NCBI GenBank assembly: GCA_965153355.1
Contig: OZ231127.1
Coordinates: forward strand, 7,006,001 to 7,070,000
Reading direction: 5' to 3'
DNA from: Flaccisagitta enflata
Lineage: Eukaryota; Chaetognatha; Sagittoidea; Aphragmophora
DNA: 64,000 bases
The position numbers were made by a program, and so were the translations under genes. The notes beneath the pieces were generated by a model. It was not told the DNA's origin. It did not search any database and worked only from the letters and a program-made list of their open reading frames with translations. Below are positions 10,093-22,132 of this stretch, in pieces (the first letter of the stretch is position 1; every line of letters starts with the position of its first letter).

Positions 10093-10181
10093 TAATTCAT
10101 TCGCAAATTCTTATCAGCGATGAGCACTTATTGGCCCTAACTTGACCTTGGTTTAACATGTGTTTAACCAAGTCTGTTGAA

Positions 10182-10588
10182 TTTTTAAGTCGCGTGCACG
10201 CGACTCTACAACCCGCTCTGTCCATCAGTCCGTCGGTCTGTCAATCTGTCAGTCAGTAACAATTTGTTTTTTTTTGGCGATTAGGGGCGGTTTTGGGGTT
10301 ACAGCTCCTGCCTAAGTGCCTAGCTGGTATACTTTATCACTGCCCCTGCCCACCCGCATGCGACTTGGGAAGCCGTGTATCCAGCCTTGTTCTCTGAAAT
10401 AGCCTTTTAACAAGGTGGTTTTTAGTCGCGTGCACGCAACTCTACAATCCACTTTGTCCCTTCATCTGTCCATCGGTCCATCCATCTGTCTAACTTTTTA
10501 TACTTTTTTGGCTTCTACAAGTGGTTCTTGCATTTCTGCACCTGCCCACCAGCACGCAACCTGGGTAGCCGTGTATCCGGCCTTGTTT
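10182..10588 (-). mobile_element. Two family H copies in tandem orientation
   Basis: Copies 10182-10391 and 10418-10588 both run hairpin-first on the plus strand and end CCGTGTATCCAGCCTTGTT and CCGTGTATCCGGCCTTGTT. Cores are short GTCCATC/GTCNGTC runs. Confidence 0.75.
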
Positions 10589-10855
10589 TCACTTTTCCTC
10601 TGTGAATCTCTTGAAATTCAAGACTGACTGGGTCTCAAGACCGACTTTCACCTCGTCCCGGGGGGCGGTGGATGTGACACCCTTGAGTAGGTCCGGTTTT
10701 CTATTTTTTCAGGAGGAACCTATCGGCAATGAAACGACTGTCAATGACAAGGATCAAGAGGTGGGAAATCTGAGCAAAGGAACTTTTTATCTCTGAAATT
10801 ACCTCTGACGTCATTGGAAGTTTTTGAGTCAAGCAATTTCACCAAGTTGGACAAG

Positions 10856-11290
10856 ATTTTTAGTGGCGTGCACGCGACTCTACATCTTGCCATGTTGGTC
10901 GGTAGGTTTGTAGGTCGGTAGGTCCGTCCGTCCGTCTGTCACATTTTTAGAATATGACTTTTAAAGGTTATTTAACATAATTTAAGGTACTCTAGGGTAT
11001 CTTAGGGTACTTTAGGGTACTTTAGGGTACTTTAAGGTACTCAAGTCATTCTAGGTACTTAAGGTACTGTAGTGTCCTTTCAGATATTTTCGGGTACTTT
11101 TAGGTATTTTTGAGTATTTTTGAGTATTTTTGAGTTTTTTTGAGTATTTTTGGGTATTTTGGGTATTGTATCGTATCGATATTGTATCAATATGGTATCG
11201 ACATTGTATCAATACATATTGTGCGGCCTTGGGGGGGGGGAGGAACTCTTTTGTTTGTCATTTCCAGACGCACGCGACTGTTGCCCTCTT
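10856..11290 (-). mobile_element. Family H copy with altered core
   Basis: It starts TTTTTAGTGGCGTGCACGCGACT, has a GTCCGTCC run, then a degenerate GGGTACTTTA array (10980-11160). A remnant of the distal motif, ACGCACGCGACTG, is at about 11264. Confidence 0.45.
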
Positions 11291-11598
11291 GGGCTTTGCT
11301 TTTAGCTAAACTAGATATGCAGAAGACCTGTCAATCGTCTATCTAGTTAAGTATTCGTTCATTACCTTTACCAATGCTTTTGGTTTATGACTATATCCAT
11401 TATCATTATTACCCAGGGTGGCTAGTCTCTCATAAATACTTGATTTTACTGATTTCATTGATATTCCTGTGGGGGCCTTCAGTCGCGCACCAAACTTGAG
11501 GTACTTTCAAGCATATTTCTTCTCAGTCTTTGACATGGGCTCTGGTGAAGCCCAACTACATTTATTTTTGCTACAAAAATGCCAATTTGTCATAGTTT

Positions 11599-11710
11599 TT
11601 TTAGTTGCGGACACGCAACTCTATAAGAGGCGTTGCCCCTCTTTCGCGCGTCGGTCAGCTGGTCCGTCGGTCCGTCCATCCGTCCGTGATGATCGAGTCA
11701 AAAAGCTTTC
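11599..11710 (-). mobile_element. Family H copy, partial
   Basis: TTTTTTAGTTGCGGACACGCAACTC is a compensated hairpin (GTTGC/GCAAC), followed by a GTCCGTCGGTCCGTCC core. The distal end is missing. Confidence 0.6.
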
Positions 11711-12118
11711 ACACATGTAGAAATTTTACCTCCTTCTACCTCTCCTATGTCCGTCCATCCCCTGCTTTGAGGCCCAAATCCTAGCTTTAATGCCCAATTC
11801 CCAGCCTTGATTACGTTGAGTCAGAATATGTTGCTTTTATCTTACCACCATGATCAATAGCTTATTTTATAGATCTCCGCGAATTGATTTAAAAGTTCAA
11901 ATCTCATTGCAGTGAGAATCCTAAACCCTTAGGCGCAGAGCATGCAAAAAATGGACAAAACCATTTTTGACCTTTTTCAAAAAAATTTTTCTCCAATTTC
12001 ATTCTGTATCATTCTGTTATGTTAACCAGATCATTGGAGATTGTGGGAGATACGTTTAGACGTGTGATGATGCGGGCAAGCATGATGGAGAAAAACTAGA
12101 GCTGTTTAAGTGAATAAA

Positions 12119-12300
12119 AACAAGGCTGGATACACGGCTACCGAAGTCGCGTGCAGGTAGGCAGGGGCCATATTTCAGGTCACCAGACCATTTGGACAGG
12201 AGCCGTAAGGTCAAAGAAATAAAATCAGAAAAAAAAGTAAAGTGTGACCAACCAACCGACGGACAAAGCGGGTTGTAGAGTCGCGTGCACGCGACTAAAA
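12119..12300 (+). mobile_element. Family H copy, full length
   Basis: AACAAGGCTGGATACACGGC to GTCGCGTGCACGCGACTAAAA, with the subterminal motif GTCGCGTGCAGG. The core is short, with almost no tetranucleotide expansion. Confidence 0.75.
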
Positions 12301-12559
12301 ATAAAGGATGTTTCATTCTCCATTATGGGCAGCTGCCATAGGAGCACATCTCTCTTTTTTTTTTTTTTTTTGCTAAAATGTGAATATTTCAAAGAGGATA
12401 TTGCTCAAAATCATTAGTATATCTTCTGTAAGGATTTTGCTTCTTTGGCAGTCATAGATGAATATGCTCCCTAGCCACGGCTAAACCAGCAGTATTCTTA
12501 ATTCTTAAAGAAAATACTACACATTTTGTACTTCATTCGTTTTCTTATTATGCTTGCCC

Positions 12560-13320
12560 CCATAATCACAAGTCGCAAAAGCGTTTCATGGTCAGCGGAA
12601 CCCGATGCCCCTAAGTTTGTGTATGCTGGAATGAGATGAGAGGGGCAGCCGCCCCAGAGGACTTGATTTTGGTGCCAAGGGACCTGATTTGAGGTCTTGG
12701 ATGCCTCATTTGAGGCCAGAGAGGAGTGAATTGGGCCTGGAGGTGATGGACAAATGTGGGATTTGAGAAGCTGGTTTTAGGGTCTGAGAGGTGTGATTTG
12801 GGGTCTGGAAGGCTTGATTATGGGTCTGAAAGGCCTGATTTAGGGTCTGAGAGGTCTAATTTGGAGTCTGAAGGCCTGAATTGGGGTTTGAGAGGCTTAA
12901 TTTTGGGTCTGAGTGGCCTGATCTGTGGTCTGAGTGGCCTGATCTGTGGTCTGAGTGGCCTGATCTGTGGTCTGAGTGGCCTGATCTGTGGTCTGAGTAG
13001 CCTGATCTGTGGTCTGAGTGGCCTGATCTGTGCACTGAGTGGCCTGATTTGAGGTCTGAATGGCCTGATTTAGGGTCTGAGAAGCCTTGTTTGGGGTCTG
13101 AGAGGTCTAGTTTTGGGTCTGAGGGGCCTGATTGAGGTCTAAAATGCCTGAGAGGTCTGATTTGGGGTCTGAAAGAGCTTCATTTGCGGTCTGAGAGACC
13201 TGTTTTGAGGCTTCTGGGGGGGATGGACAGACAGACAGACGGAAGGAAACTGGAGAAATTTGTCCTGTGTGGAATCTGAGGTCATCGGCCCCTCCGGGGC
13301 CGCTGCTCAAAAAAACCCTA
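12560..13320. repeat. Family M copy with TCTGAGTGGCCTGATCTGTG array
   Basis: Start module AGTCGCAAAAGCGTTTCATG and GGTCAGCGGAACCCGATGCC. The core holds about 25 units of GGTCTGAGAGGCCTGATTTG, with seven nearly identical units at about 12910-13035. It ends with GACAGACAGACAGACGG and GGTCATCGGCCCCTCCGGGG. Confidence 0.65.
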
Positions 13321-13389
13321 CATTATAATTCATGACTGAGATGATTGAGAAGCTGAGATGGAACATGGATTGAAGGGTAGCTTCAGGGA

Positions 13390-14520
13390 CCTTTTTCAAG
13401 CCTCATCAACCTAATCCTGACCACAGTGTCTGCATCCTAGCCTCAGCGACTTCATGCCAGCCCCAGCAACCTAATCCTGGCCACAGTAACTTTATTCGGG
13501 CTTCAGCAAGCCATTCATGGCCCCAGCAATCTTATCCCAGCCTCAGTGACCTTATTCTGGCCTCAACAACTTAATCTTGCAATCAACTCGGTAACCCAAT
13601 ACCAGCCTCTGCAACCTGATCTCAGCCTCAGCAACTTTATTCCAATTTCAGCAACTTGATGCCAGCATCTAATCCTGGCCTTATTGACTTAAACCTGGTC
13701 TCAGTCTCAGTAATATTCTCGCCTCAACAACCTAATCCTAGCCTCAGCAATCTCATCCTAGCCTCTAGTCACTTCATCCTGTCTTCAAGGACCTAATCCC
13801 AGCATCAGCAACCAAATCCTGGCCTCAATGTGCTATTTTTGGCCTCAATGGCCTCATGCTGGCCTAAGAAAACTCATTCCAGCTATCTCCTGCCGGCGTC
13901 AGTGACAATATGCCCACTACAGCAGCCTCATGCAAGCCACAGCCACCTAATCCCAGCCTCAGCACCTAATCTGGGACTTAGCAACTTAATCTGGGCCTCA
14001 CCAACCTAATCTGGGCCTCAGCAGTCTAATTGGGGCCTCAGCGACTTAATCTAAGCCTATGCGCTCTAATGATGGCCTCAGCGACCTAATACTGGCCTAA
14101 GCGACCTTATCCTGGCCTCAGCAATATAAAACCAACATCAACGACCTAATACCAGCATCAGCAAACTAATGATGGCCTTAGCAACCTTAAAGCCTCAGCG
14201 ACTTAATAGTGGCCTTAGCGACCTAATACCAGCCTTTGCGACCTAATTTCAGTTTCAGCAACCTAATCACATTTTCAGTAACCTAATGCCAGCCTCAGAA
14301 ACCTAATCCCAATCTTAGCAACTTAATGCCAGTCTCAACAACCTAATCCTGCCCTCAGCGAGTGATCTTATCTTGACCTCACTGACCTTATCCCAGCCTC
14401 ACTGACCTAATCCCGGCCTAAGCGACCTAATCCTAGCCTCAGAGACTGTATCCTGGTAGCAACCTGATCCCTGCCTTACATATTTAATCCTAGCCTCAAT
14501 AACCTAATCCCAGCCCCTTT
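13390..14520. repeat. 1.1-kb degenerate minisatellite CCTCAGCNACCTAATCCYAG
   Basis: About 55 units of 18-22 bp around GCCTCAGCGACCTAATCC. It is highly diverged, so it is old. It continues the family M domain but has its own consensus. Confidence 0.7.
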
Positions 14521-14689
14521 CTTATCTTGAGCTCAAACATAGGTTTCACGGCGCCTATGGGTTCCGTCATGCTAAGACTGCAAGATTTGAATTATCAATT
14601 CAGTTTGCCAAGTCTAATCGATGGAGCGTCTGATACATGACGGCATTTGAATTTTTTTCAGGCTGAATCAACGTAGCCTTGATGCCCAA

Positions 14690-15470
14690 ATCCATCTGTC
14701 AGGCACATATCCCTGGCATGAGGCCCAAATCTTAGCTTTGAGGAATAAATCCTGGGCTTTAAACCCAAATTCCAGACTTAAAGCCCAAATTTTAGCCTTG
14801 AGGCCCAAACTCTAGCCTCAAGGCCCAAATTCTAGCCTCAAGGCCCAATTCCCAGCTTCAAGATCCAAATCTGAGCCTCAATGTTGGTATCAACCAACTT
14901 TGGAAATGCCACTTGGACATATGGCTTAAGTGTGCACAATAACATCATATAAACACATGTAAAAGGAAAATGGGGTTGCTTCATATGATTTACAGTCGTG
15001 CCACACCCCTCATTCACATTGTAAAGAATAGGGAGAAGGAAGAGGAAGAGGAAGCACCAATACCTTACTATGGGAAAGGTAGGGTTGGCACGACTGTAAA
15101 TGATGCAGTCTGATGAACTTTTCCTTCTAGTTATCAAGTTGATATTTAATTGCGCATGGCCTGGTCATATGTCCAATTGACATTTCCAAACTTTGTTGAT
15201 ACCGACCCCCCCAATAACCCAGCGATGAGGCCCAAATCCCAGCTATAAGGCTCAAATTCTAGCCTAATAACTCCAAATAAACTCACATGGGGGCATCGGG
15301 TACCGCTGACAATCTAATGCTTTTGCGACCATTTCTTCTTTGGGCAGCAGCCCCAAATGGGAGGAAGTCCTGTAGAACACATAGGGATTTTTGTTTGTCA
15401 GTCTATCCGTCGGTTCGTTTGTTCGCCCGTCGTTCCCCACCAGGCCCTCTTAGGCTGACAACGTTTATTG
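14690..15470. repeat. Family M-type array, split by a foldback
   Basis: TAGCCTTGAGGCCCAAATC units at 14690-14883 and 15215-15270 flank the 14884-15203 foldback. An M end module follows (GGGCATCGGGTACCGCTGAC, TTTGGGCAGCAGCCCCAAAT, TCCTGTAGAACACA), then CCGTCGGTTCGTTTG. Confidence 0.55.
14884..15203. repeat. Foldback element inside a family M-type array
   Basis: GTTGGTATCAACCAACTTTG is inverted at about 15180-15202. A second inner inverted pair is GATTTACAGTCGTGCCA / GGCACGACTGTAAAT. It is about 320 bp long and interrupts 'GCCTCAAGGCCCAAAT' repeats. Confidence 0.55.
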
Positions 15471-15805
15471 TTTGATTTCCAACCTCAACATGTGAGAAAT
15501 CTGTCCAGATTCCCGACCGCCCTAATCCATACCCTACCCTAGCCCATGCTCACTAGAACACACAGACAATCATAACTGCAGCATAAACACGGGTTTTCAC
15601 ACTTTTCCACTCTCCTCATCGCGGACCAATTGATGGACAATGCCTCTCATAAATAAGAGTGGCGAGTCCGCTGGGGTCAACGATAGAACATGATTTTAGT
15701 TTTGCATTGTGTTTCGGGTGTCATACTGAGACACAGTTTCAAATAACAAGGCCCTGAGACAACAAGAACTACCTCAGCGCCACACATTCGTTCTCCATTG
15801 TAGTT

Positions 15806-16738
15806 ACAGTATGTTTCATCTCGACTGCCACAAAAGATGACGGCGTAGTTCAAAAATGAAAAAAAGCTACTCAATTTCTGAAAAAAGATCCTAAGACAAT
15901 ATGTTTTGGCATTTGTTCATGTAAATTTTCAGTATCAATCACAATTTGAAGTTAGACGGTCATTTTCTTCTCACTTTTTTGTTTCCATTTGAATTATAGG
16001 CAATAATCAGCAACATGTTTGTGTTTGACATTTAAGCAAAGAGATATTCATGGCAAAATCCATGACCATTTTGAAGCTCTGTGAAAGATCTTTCAAATGA
16101 GCCTATACTGGTTGTCCTAGCTTCATCTGTTTAGAAATAGCATTAGAATGAAGATAGGTTGTCAGGATTTTCATGTTTTTACTTTGCCATATCACAGAAA
16201 CTGAACGGATTGACTTAAATACTTGTTCTTGGCACCATTTTGAAGAAAATTTGAAGCTCTTTAAAATGCTCAAAGATATCAAGTAGTTTTGAAAACTTTG
16301 AGTTGCATCATGAAGAAAAAGGTAAAGACTGAAATTGTGCATAGGAAATAAATCAACATTTGCATTTTTTTAATCGACGAAGTTTATATTGAAACCCATG
16401 TCATTTTTTAACAATTAAAGCTTAAGTGACCAGCAACGTGGCATTTGGAAGATTTTTTGTAGAGCTTTCAATTGGTCATGGATTTTCTGTAGTTCAAGCC
16501 CATATGAAAACAGAAGTTAGCAAAACAACTTGTTCTTCTTTTATTTGCCATAATTGAGTGGAAATGAATTAAAAGGGTCACTTCGAATTCAGATTAAAGC
16601 TTAACTACCAGACATGGAAGCATTACATTACATGCAAAAACATGTAAGTTTAGGATTTCTTCAAGAATTTGATTATCTTTTTTTGTTTTTGAACAACGCT
16701 GTCATCTTTTGTTGCAGTCGAGATGAAACATACTTTAC
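15806..16738. repeat. Foldback element A
   Basis: Inverted arms of about 60 bp (ACAGTATGTTTCATCTCGAC at 15806 and its complement ending near 16738). The interior carries the shared modules TTTAGAAATAGCATTAGAATGA and GAGCTTTCAATTGGTCATGG also seen in other elements of the window. No coding potential. Confidence 0.55.
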
Positions 16739-16770
16739 AGGAGTTTCATTTTGTTCTTCCTCCTTCTGAA

Positions 16771-17621
16771 GGGGTTGTCGCATTGGGCGTATTATTTAGA
16801 TACACCGTCTTTAATTCGAAATGGCAAAAAGTAAACCTTTGTAGCTCCAAAACTACTTGCCCAAAAGCCTTCAAATTTTCAGTGAATGTTAGTAACAAGT
16901 GACCATTTTGTCATGTCCAAACTCGGATTTTGATACTGAATTGTTTGGGGTCAGTACAACAAACAAAATATGCCCAATTTTCAGGGCTGATTTTTTTTTC
17001 TTGCTTCATTTGAGAAGACTTGTCTTTATCAATATACAGATGTCAAAACAATTGAGTTAGAACTCCGGGGTTGGTCTCAAATGATAGGAAATTTTTCAGA
17101 GATTACACATTTACCTAAAAAATTTTAAAAAGTTGGATATCGATTGAGGTCATCATTGGTTTTTGGCAATCCTTGCTAAAATCCAGACTGTCAATCATTT
17201 GAAAATCATTCAAATCTTCATAAATACAATATAATAATGAAATTTTCAGACAAAACTTATGTTCCTGATTTGTAACTCTTCATTTAAGACCAACCCCAGG
17301 GTTCAAGCTTGCTTAATCAGGAAAAAAGTATTAAAAGAAAAAAGATTCTTCCAAGTATGGCTGGGACAAATTATTTTTTTCCATAAAATTGATAGCTTTT
17401 CAATGCTTTAACGACCCCCAACCTATTCAGTTATGAAATCTGAGTTTTGGCATGACAAAATGGTCAGTTGTTTCTAACGTTCACTGAAAATTTAAAGGCT
17501 TTTGGGCTAGTAGTTTTGGAGCTACAAAGGTTTACTATTTGCCATTTCGATTTAAAGACGGTGTATCATCGAGATATCCTCTTTGTCATATCTCGATAAT
17601 TTTCCCAATGCAACAACCTCT
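16771..17621. repeat. Foldback element B
   Basis: Arms of nearly 190 bp: GGGGTTGTCGCATTGGG at 16771 is inverted at 17604-17621 (CCCAATGCAACAACCTC). The inverse copies of AGCTCCAAAACTACTTGCCC lie at 16830 and 17507. The interior has the recurrent GGGGTTGGTCTCAAATGA motif (17069-17086). Confidence 0.6.
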
Positions 17622-18099
17622 TAACTCACTTAAAAAGTCTTCAATGCAAATATGGGGTGTGGCACGGAGGTAATTGTTGTGATTTGATACTGTTTTTCTC
17701 CCTCACAAAACTCACACTTAGGCACGAAGACCTTTTTTTTTCTCAAACCCAACTGGGCAGCTAAGTATTGACTTACATATTATTTTCTGCTTGGATATGT
17801 GAAGAGACAAAAAATATCTTCTGGGCCAGTGAGATTGTAGCAAATTTGACACACGTCAAAAGATTTCATGATTTAAGGAATTTAGAACTTTTTTATTTTG
17901 CTTGGTGAATCTCTTACCTTTCTGTGAATTGTAATCAGGACTTTTAAACCTAATGTAAGGTATGTTATTGCGCGCTGTTTAATCATGTGTCCAAATGGCA
18001 GAGCCAAAATCATGTTCCATCGCAATCCCGCAACTCCTTCCTGATTCTCTGACTCACGGCCCTTCCAACTCTATCAACTGACTCACGAGACCCCCTGGC

Positions 18100-18192
18100 C
18101 GCTGTTTTCATGGTCATGGTCGTATAAATCTCCACGCAAAGAGAAAATGATTGAGTCTTGCGGCGGAAGACCCGAGTCCATGCCGTGTTCAC
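18100..18192 (-). CDS. Candidate exon, unknown (weak)
   Basis: On the minus strand a frame with an internal ATG reads MDSGLPPQDSIIFSLRGDLY and DHDHENSGQGV before a good donor, CTC|GTGAGT. The base composition is more GC-rich than the flanks. No downstream exon was found. A second frame across the same DNA is also open for 60 codons to 18010. Confidence 0.2.
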
Positions 18193-18199
18193 GTGTCCC

Positions 18200-18880
18200 T
18201 CGAGGTTTACCGCTTAACAAGGCTCACTTGGGTCCGTGCGAGTATGAATTGACGCGGTTAATGTTGACTTGATCATGAACAAAGTGATCTGCTTTAGCTT
18301 GAGGGGAATACTGAAGAAAGTAGAACCCAGCGCTGATTTCAAGGGACCAATATGTTTAATCTAATACAGGCGGATTTCTGTAATTGCCTATAGCTATAGT
18401 TTAGAAATCAAAAGAAAATCACACCAAGTGACCACAATTTCATTTCTGTTAAATATGGATTTTCATTATTCTTGATTCCATTGCAGCAAGATGATAACTG
18501 AATCTTTTTCATTGATCTCAAATAACTCCATTTGAGGTTAGGTAGATTCATCTGTCTTAAAATAGTGAGACATCAGTGGTGGTGTTAAACCTGAAATTGT
18601 GCCCCTTTAAGCATTGATAACTTTACTCATTTGGATGCAATGCATTTTATATGAGCTGATAGAATTCAAAATACAAATGCAGTTTATCATATGATCTTAT
18701 GTAAATGTTTCTATAAAACAATGTTAAAATGATTCTGGAGCGATTTTGGCTTTGATCAAATAGGTATTTTTTGCCTCTTTTTTCCGCCTTCAGCATGAGA
18801 GAATTATTTAGAATAGCTTGAACTGTTGATAATCCAACTTAATTTCTTGAAAAGTCAATAAGGCAATCCAATTGCTAATG
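18200..18880. other. No feature seen
   Basis: AT-rich unique-looking sequence between the two weak candidate exons; no repeat or splice-supported frame was found. Confidence 0.4.
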
Positions 18881-18886
18881 CAAATG

Positions 18887-19096
18887 TGATTCATGCGCTG
18901 GCTGCAGCCGAATCCGTACCAAAGTGTAGCGATGAAAGGGTTTTCATGTTCTCTTTCTCAACTAAACACGTCGATCCCAACGATGAAACTCGAAGAACAA
19001 AAGAACAACACAATCAAAGTAATTCTCGTTACAACCAGCGAGATTTACGGGTTCCCCTCAGGCACACAGGAAGAGTCTTATGTTGTTTGGATTTAA
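18887..19096 (+). CDS. Candidate exon, unknown (weak)
   Basis: A non-repetitive island follows a possible acceptor GGCTGCAG at about 18909. One frame reads ESVPKCSDERVFMFSFSTKH, VDPNDETRRTKEQHNQSNSR; a second overlapping frame is also open and ends at 19096. Composition is protein-like, but no donor or partner exon was fixed. It might be an exon of an unseen gene or chance. Confidence 0.2.
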
Positions 19097-19544
19097 CCCT
19101 AATCCATGCCTTCTTCACATGATTTCGATGAAAATAGTGGGGTGTGGAAGGGCGCGCTCTGTAGGATGGTCGATCTGTTAGTTGGTCAATTAGTCATATC
19201 AGCTGTAACACATTTAATTCTTTGGTATTACTTTGTTTTTTGGTTAATTTTGCTTCACTTCTCCTTCCCAAAATGCCTAGGTGTTCTTCTTCATGACTGC
19301 CCCTGCCCACCCGACCTGTCCATCTCACACCTCATACTATGAAAAATGTAACTTTATGTTTGTTGGTTTGTAAATTTGTCTATTTGTCAAGCCTTCAATT
19401 TGGCAAGTTATGCTTTTCGTTGCTTGCTAAGCAAATATGAGGGGGCAAGTTGGCAGGTAGGTTGGTCATGCAAATTTTGGGTGATGCGAAATCGGCTGAA
19501 ATAAGTGATTTCTAAGCATCACAGGGGTGTATATAGTTGAGCGG

Positions 19545-19815
19545 CTTTTGATTTTATTCCCCCCCCCCCTGCCTTTGATTTTCTTCCCCGCGACGCGACG
19601 CGTCGCGTTACAAAATCTTTGATTTTCCTCCCCTCAAAGCTATAAAACAGTATATTTTAGGTTTAAACAGTGTTAAATTGTATTGTAGTAATTGCATTTT
19701 ACCTTTTAGTACTACCAAAAGTGTTAGATCTTCAAAAATTTTCTTTTTTCTTTTTTTCAAACTTTTGATTTTCTTCCCCATCTCCAAACCCTTTGATTTT
19801 ATTCCCCCCCCCCAA
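19545..19815. repeat. Repeats of TTTGATTTTCTTCCCC with CGCG palindrome
   Basis: The word TTTGATTTT(A/C)TTCCCC occurs at about 19547, 19574, 19764 and 19791, and as a variant near 19616. CGACGCGACGCGTCGCG at about 19590 is palindromic. The two outer units have C9-C10 tails in the same orientation. Confidence 0.55.
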
Positions 19816-20099
19816 CCGCAATTGCCCGTGTATTCTCCCGTGTTCAGCAGACTTAAGAGTTAGATAGACTTTTTATGTTTTGCGGCATGTAGCACGGTCT
19901 ATGTGTAGTACATATACCTCTTCCGTTGCAAAACAAAAGAACTATGGTAACTACTGCACAAGTATAAAGGTAATTTGGTATTGTGCAATTATGCCGTCGT
20001 GCCCGTGCATTTGCCCACGGTCCAGCCAATTGTGATGATGGCGACCAGGCATCCACACCCACAAATTACTTACCAAGCTGCTAGTGCGAGTTTACATAC

Positions 20100-20406
20100 G
20101 TTTTTAGATGCGTCCTCGCATCTCTATAAGAGGGTTTGTCCGTCGGTCCGTCCGTCCGTCGGTCCGTCCGTCCGTCCGTCCGTCCGTCCGTCGGTCCATT
20201 ACGCCTGTGCAAAAACCGCGTTTCTCAGCTATTATTGGCCACGTTGAGATCACTGAAACTAATGATCAACCAACATGTTTTGAGAGCCTCCTTTACTACT
20301 TAGTCATTTCACCCATCTGTTCGTCCATCTGTCTCTCCATATATGTCACATGATCAATACACGCAGATACACAGCCCGGACGCTTCGTTGCCCAATCGGG
20401 CTTGTT
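20100..20406 (-). mobile_element. Family H copy, variant hairpin
   Basis: It begins TTTTTAGATGCGTCCTCGCATC, an altered stem that still pairs, with a GTCCGTCC core of about 60 bp. A diverged far end reads CGGACGCTTCGTTGCCCAAT followed by CGGGCTTGTT. Confidence 0.55.
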
Positions 20407-20924
20407 ATTGCAAGGCCTAGGTTTTCATCATAGCTCAAAGTTTACATCATATTTCATCATAATCTAGATTTGAGGCCCCTTCAACATCCCTTACCCTAAT
20501 CCGATAAGGACAAGAATATGGATTTTGATTGGTTTTCGGAGAAACGTCGTCGTGTCTCATTGGTCATCTCATCGTGACATTCTCAATTCAATGGTTTTCA
20601 TTGGACAATTCCGTTACAATAAGTCAATACTAAACTCTGATTGGTAGTCACCAGATGGTTCTCAGGCGAGTATGTTCCGCGGTATCGTAATGTAATCATT
20701 CATCATCTGGCACTTTTACCTTGAAAACCGGTGGATTTGTTATTGATTGAAAAAGAAAATTCGCGCATCAATGATTGCTTTGTTCAAAAAATCAAGACTA
20801 AAAAAATGGTTAGAAGGAACATTTTCTCTAGATATTTTATGAATTCCATTCCATATTGATTTTACGTATAACAACTTATTAATCTTTCTTCAATTTAAAA
20901 AGAAACCTACAACATGCATATCCC

Positions 20925-20925
<1 letters not shown>

Positions 20926-21022
<97 letters not shown>

Positions 21023-21117
21023 CTTCTTCTTCTTCTTCTTCTTCTTCTTCTTCTTCATCTTCTTCTTCTTCTTCTTCTTCTCCTTCTTCTTTTTCTTCTT
21101 CTTTTTCTTCTTCTTCT

Positions 21118-21152
<35 letters not shown>

Positions 21153-21164
21153 TCGTTCTTCTTT
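20926..21164. repeat. (GTT)n joined to (CTT)n
   Basis: About 96 bp of GTT switch cleanly to about 140 bp of CTT at 21021. Confidence 0.95.
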
Positions 21165-21320
21165 TTAGTCGCGGACTAGCGACCCTATAAGAGGCTTTGT
21201 CCGTCCGTCCGTTGGTTGGTTGGTTGGTCCATGGTGATCGAGTTGAAAAGTGGCAAAACACGCATTTCCGCCCCTGCCCACCCGTCCGCGACTGGTATTG
21301 GCCGTGTATCCGGCCTTGTT
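21162..21320 (-). mobile_element. Family H copy directly after (CTT)n
   Basis: TTTTTAGTCGCGGACTAGCGAC to CGTGTATCCGGCCTTGTT, with far motif CCACCCGTCCGCGACTGG. It abuts a 140-bp (CTT)n tract. Confidence 0.75.
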
Positions 21321-21457
21321 CGTCTTCTTTTTCGTTTTGAGAAGCAGATGGTAAAATGCAAATATGGATGATGCAATATTTCTTCCTTTTGCATACATTC
21401 CGTTTCCCAAAATTCCTGGATTTCAATTTTCCAAAATTATTCTACGTAACCTCATTA

Positions 21458-21706
<249 letters not shown>

Positions 21707-22012
21707 CTCAGCCTAACTTCGGCACCATGTGATTGCGCACATGGGACTTGAAATCGCTTCATCGGTCATAACGCCGATGCAACGACGACACTTGATGGTC
21801 ATTGGTCGGTCCTACTCTTTTCAATCATTAACAGCGCCATTCATATTAAAACTGTCGATTTCAAGTTCACTTCGCCATTTATACGTGTCATAAAACATTT
21901 CACGGCCTTCATATGATTAAAAATATAATCACCTAATCTGGTAGTTTACCACATCGTTGTCATCGTCGTGATCGGGTAATTGGACTGGATCATCTCCGTC
22001 TGTATCCGCTTC
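21707..22012. promoter_or_regulatory. Non-repetitive stretch before gene 2 (possible promoter/5' UTR)
   Basis: An island of about 300 bp of complex sequence between (CT)n and (ATC)n with CATTGGTCGG (an inverted CCAAT-like word) at about 21801. Its place just before the first exon makes it the likely 5' region; no TATA box or initiator could be fixed. Confidence 0.25.
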
Positions 22013-22130
<118 letters not shown>

Positions 22131-22132
22131 GC

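Noticed and set aside
10980-11210. Possible telomere-like TTAGGG repeat
   Set aside because: Words are GGGTACTTTA/GGTACTTTAG, not TTAGGG in tandem; they form a degenerate array in a family H core.
12756-13052. Frame with GLSGLICGLSGLIC repeats
   Set aside because: Translation of a family M minisatellite with 20-21 bp units; unit length varies between copies so the frame is not kept.
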